Assembly: GCA_020049465.1 (NCBI GenBank)
Contig: JAIFKS010000028.1
Location: 1 to 64,000 of the forward strand
Reading direction: 5' to 3'
Length of the DNA: 64,000 bases
Source: a bacterium
GTDB lineage: Bacteria; Krumholzibacteriota; Krumholzibacteriia; LZORAL124-64-63
Positions 62,372 to 64,000 of this stretch are shown here, in pieces. Position numbers and translations under genes: made by a program. The first letter of the stretch is position 1; each line of letters starts with the position of its first letter. Below the pieces are notes generated by a model, which saw only the letters and a list, made by a program, of their open reading frames with translations, did no database searches and was not told where the DNA came from.

Positions 62372-63010
62372 CTAGCCGGGATAGTAGAAGTCCAGACACG
62401 CGGTGCACAGCGCATGGCTCGTGTCGTCCAGCGGGCTGGACACCAGGTCCGGGACCCAATCCCATTGATCGACGCTTCCGATGCGCTTCGTCTTGCGGCA
62501 GTGCGAACACTGGTGAACGAACCCGTGTTCGTCGCGGTAGGCGGCATACCCCAGCGCCGGGAAGGCCGGTCCGTACTGTTCATAGGGGCGGCTGACGATC
62601 CGCGCATGGACGACCAGCAGCCCCGCGCGGTCCGGCAAAGGGTAGGCAGTCAGCCGATGCAGACGGTAACGCCCGGGGCTCGAGCACTCGTAATCGTGCT
62701 CCCACACCCGGCCCAGCCGGATGGCCGTGGAGTAGGCGTCCTCGAAAAAGCTCCGCAGGATGGGGGGGCAGGCCTCCAGCACACATCTTCCCAGACCCCA
62801 GTCTCGGGCAATGGCCGGCGAACCTCCGTTCGCATCGGCGAACGCGAACCACTCGCGGTTCAGGAAAGCCAGGCGCAGTTCGGCGTCCAAGGCGAATACG
62901 GTGTCCGCCTGGGCATCGAGCGCAGGCAGGTCAAAGGGCGCCAGACACCGGATGAACCCGGGCGCGATGCTGTATTCGGGAGAGGGCGCATTGTTCGCCG
63001 CGGGTGACAT
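62372..63010 (-). CDS. PAS-domain protein with C-terminal zinc ribbon
   Basis: A 212-residue cytoplasmic protein. Residues 35-135 resemble a PAS fold (VFALDAELRLAFLNREWFAFA, then CVLEACPPILRSFFEDAYSTA). The C-terminus holds QCSHCRKTKRIG and HALCTACLDFYYPG, two CxxC pairs that could form a zinc ribbon. No kinase, HTH or GGDEF domain is attached, so it may be a one-piece sensor or bind a partner. GGAGG lies upstream of the ATG at 63010. Single gene between the membrane protein and the RRM gene. Confidence 0.8.
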   Translation of the reverse strand: MSPAANNAPSPEYSIAPGFIRCLAPFDLPALDAQADTVFALDAELRLAFLNREWFAFADANGGSPAIARDWGLGRCVLEACPPILRSFFEDAYSTAIRLGRVWEHDYECSSPGRYRLHRLTAYPLPDRAGLLVVHARIVSRPYEQYGPAFPALGYAAYRDEHGFVHQCSHCRKTKRIGSVDQWDWVPDLVSSPLDDTSHALCTACLDFYYPG

Positions 63011-63101
63011 CGTCGATCCTCCGGGTATTGCCTGGAGCCTGATGTTAGCAGAAATCCCACGGATCCGATACAGCCGGCGGCGCCGCCCCCCTGAAAATGC
63101 A

Positions 63102-63133
63102 GAAGCCCCGCCACCTTTCGGGAGCGGGGCTTC
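63102..63133 (-). terminator. Terminator of the RNA-binding protein gene
   Basis: GAAGCCCCG (63102-63110) pairs with CGGGGCTTC (63125-63133) around a 14-base loop, 36 bases past the RRM gene stop on the minus strand. Confidence 0.7.
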
Positions 63134-63168
63134 GCGAGTATCAACCCGCAGGCTGATCCTGCCTCAGA

Positions 63169-63501
63169 CTACCAACGGCTGCCGCCGCCACCGCCGCCGC
63201 CGCTACGACCACCGCCGTAACCGCCGCCGCCGCCGCCGCCACTGCCGCCGCCGGTGCGGGGACGATCCTGGGCCTCGTTCACGCGAAGCGCGCGACCGCC
63301 CAGATCCTTCCCGTCCAGCGCCTGGATCATCGTCTGCACCGCGTCGTCATCCACTTCCACGAAGCCGAAGCCCCGGGGGCGGCCCGTCTCACGGTCGTTG
63401 ATCAGCGCCACCGAGTGAACGGTGCCGTGCTGGCCGAACATCTGCGAGATCTGGTCGTCGGTCGCGGTGAAGGGCAGGTTGCCCACGTACAGTTTCTTCA
63501 A
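63169..63501 (-). CDS. RRM RNA-binding protein with Gly-rich tail
   Basis: A roughly 110-residue cold-shock-type RNA-binding protein with one RRM domain: RNP2 KLYVGNLPF and RNP1 RGFGFVEV. A glycine/arginine-rich tail (GGGSGGGGGGGYGGGRSGGG) ends in SRW. The start is taken as TTG at 63501, 8 bases after GGAG, which gives (M)KKLYVGNLPF, the usual family start. A GTG at 63510 overlaps the site and is less likely. Such proteins bind single-stranded RNA and act as chaperones. It has its own terminator. Confidence 0.9.
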   Translation of the reverse strand: MKKLYVGNLPFTATDDQISQMFGQHGTVHSVALINDRETGRPRGFGFVEVDDDAVQTMIQALDGKDLGGRALRVNEAQDRPRTGGGSGGGGGGGYGGGRSGGGGGGGSRW

Positions 63502-63885
63502 GGTCTTCACTCCAAGTGCGGGCAGTCCCGCTTAACCAAGCGTTCGGGATCGCCAGATAATTACGGCGGATCCGTTGCGCTCCAGAATGGCCCGGCCGCC
63601 TGTTCGGCGTCCCGGCCTCATCCCCCGACGATCGAGGGAATCCGTCATGACCTGCAGATCTGAATTTCAGAACGGTGGGTACATTGACCCTGATATTAAG
63701 CGCCTCGCTGCCGCCGGGCGCCAGTGATTCGTTGGCGGCTCCAGGCCCTCGTTGGCGGGAAGGATCTGGGAAGACAGGTGCGGCGACGGCGCACGGATGT
63801 GGCAACACATTGATTAAAAATCACTTAACCACAATGAAGGCGCTCCCCGAACGCGACTATTTGAACGAAATTATGTCTTTTGGTT
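63502..63885. other. Divergent intergenic region
   Basis: About 380 bases between the RRM gene and the last partial gene. The final 90 bases (63790-63885) are strikingly A/T-rich, as for a promoter region. No other gene was seen. Confidence 0.45.
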
Positions 63886-64000
63886 ATGAAAAATAAAGGA
63901 ACGAATGCGTTCACCCGCCCGCTGGCAACCCGCGCGCCGCCCCACGAAGCCCCGACCGTCAGCGGCCTGATCGGCGAATCCTCGGCCGTGCCGGCGCGGC
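63886..64000 (+). CDS. Possible sigma-54-dependent activator, N-terminal fragment
   Basis: An open frame from ATG 63886 running off the window (38 codons visible): MKNKGTNAFTRPLAT, then HEAPTVSGLIGESSAVPAR. LIGES followed by a small residue is the start of the AAA+ domain of sigma-54 activators (LIGESPAM-like). It would lack a receiver domain. No strong ribosome site is visible, and only 38 residues support the call. Confidence 0.45.
   Translation, partial: MKNKGTNAFTRPLATRAPPHEAPTVSGLIGESSAVPAR

Noticed and set aside
1-64000. tRNA or rRNA genes
   Set aside because: Intergenic stretches were read for T-arm and anticodon-arm patterns; none was convincing.

Overview
The window is high-GC DNA from a Gram-negative bacterium. 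It encodes an outer-membrane phospholipase, a BamA-type barrel, a TolC/MFP/RND efflux operon and several lipoproteins. Seven secreted proteins end in the same roughly 80-residue domain, with a PNPFNP start, a GR(L/V)V core and a last strand ending LVK/LVR-like. That tail, together with FG-GAP, delta-60 and LVIVD repeat proteins, tricorn protease, and ECF sigma and CHAT proteins, points to an uncultured lineage of the FCB group (Krumholzibacteria- or Eisenbacteria-like). This placement is inference from gene content; no rRNA, tRNA, CRISPR array or insertion sequence was seen.

Layout. 1-1019: end of a polyferredoxin gene and two small HMA-like proteins. 1178-9457: a 2759-residue secreted giant with an N-terminal C39-like peptidase, four seven-bladed FG-GAP propellers and four Fn3-like domains. 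9837-13099: DEAD-box helicase, a secreted protein and a small membrane protein. 13188-17790: a very long pyruvate:ferredoxin oxidoreductase broken by a frameshift in its TPP domain. 18027-22577: a caspase-like lipoprotein, a DUF4242 protein and a 14-repeat delta-60 protein. 22819-25189: zinc alcohol dehydrogenase, an envelope protein and a decayed acetyltransferase. 25260-33244: tricorn-type protease, class V aminotransferase coupled to an acetyltransferase, then a tail-collar / Tat-signal / propeller cluster. 33249-41037: TerC, phospholipase A, RND permease, adaptor, TolC and TetR regulator, the last four tightly coupled. 41411-47083: large lipoprotein, divergent ADP-ribosylglycohydrolase overlapping a BamA-like barrel, and a bacterial expansin carrying the sorting tail. 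47233-56227: Ser/Thr kinase with a periplasmic TPR sensor, an FG-GAP/UnbV protein, an anti-sigma factor, an ECF sigma factor and a secreted TPR-CHAT protease. 56257-63501: LVIVD propeller, zinc-dependent phospholipase C-like protein, sulfatase-modifying-factor-like protein, an orphan sorting tail, a membrane protein, a PAS protein and an RRM protein. The window ends in what looks like the start of a sigma-54 activator.

Themes. (1) In five secreted proteins, from four repeat families, I count propeller repeats in exact multiples of seven: 28, 14, 7, 7 and 7. (2) Envelope signalling and proteolysis are dense: kinase, ECF sigma with anti-sigma, two caspase-clan peptidases, tricorn protease and C39-like peptidase. 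(3) The best candidate for an undescribed system is the ECF sigma / membrane anti-sigma / exported TPR-CHAT locus at 52166-56227, where the protease and the anti-sigma C-terminus are predicted to share the periplasm. (4) Signs of decay or rearrangement are the frameshifted oxidoreductase, the acetyltransferase remnant and a dispersed 18-bp palindrome at three intergenic sites.
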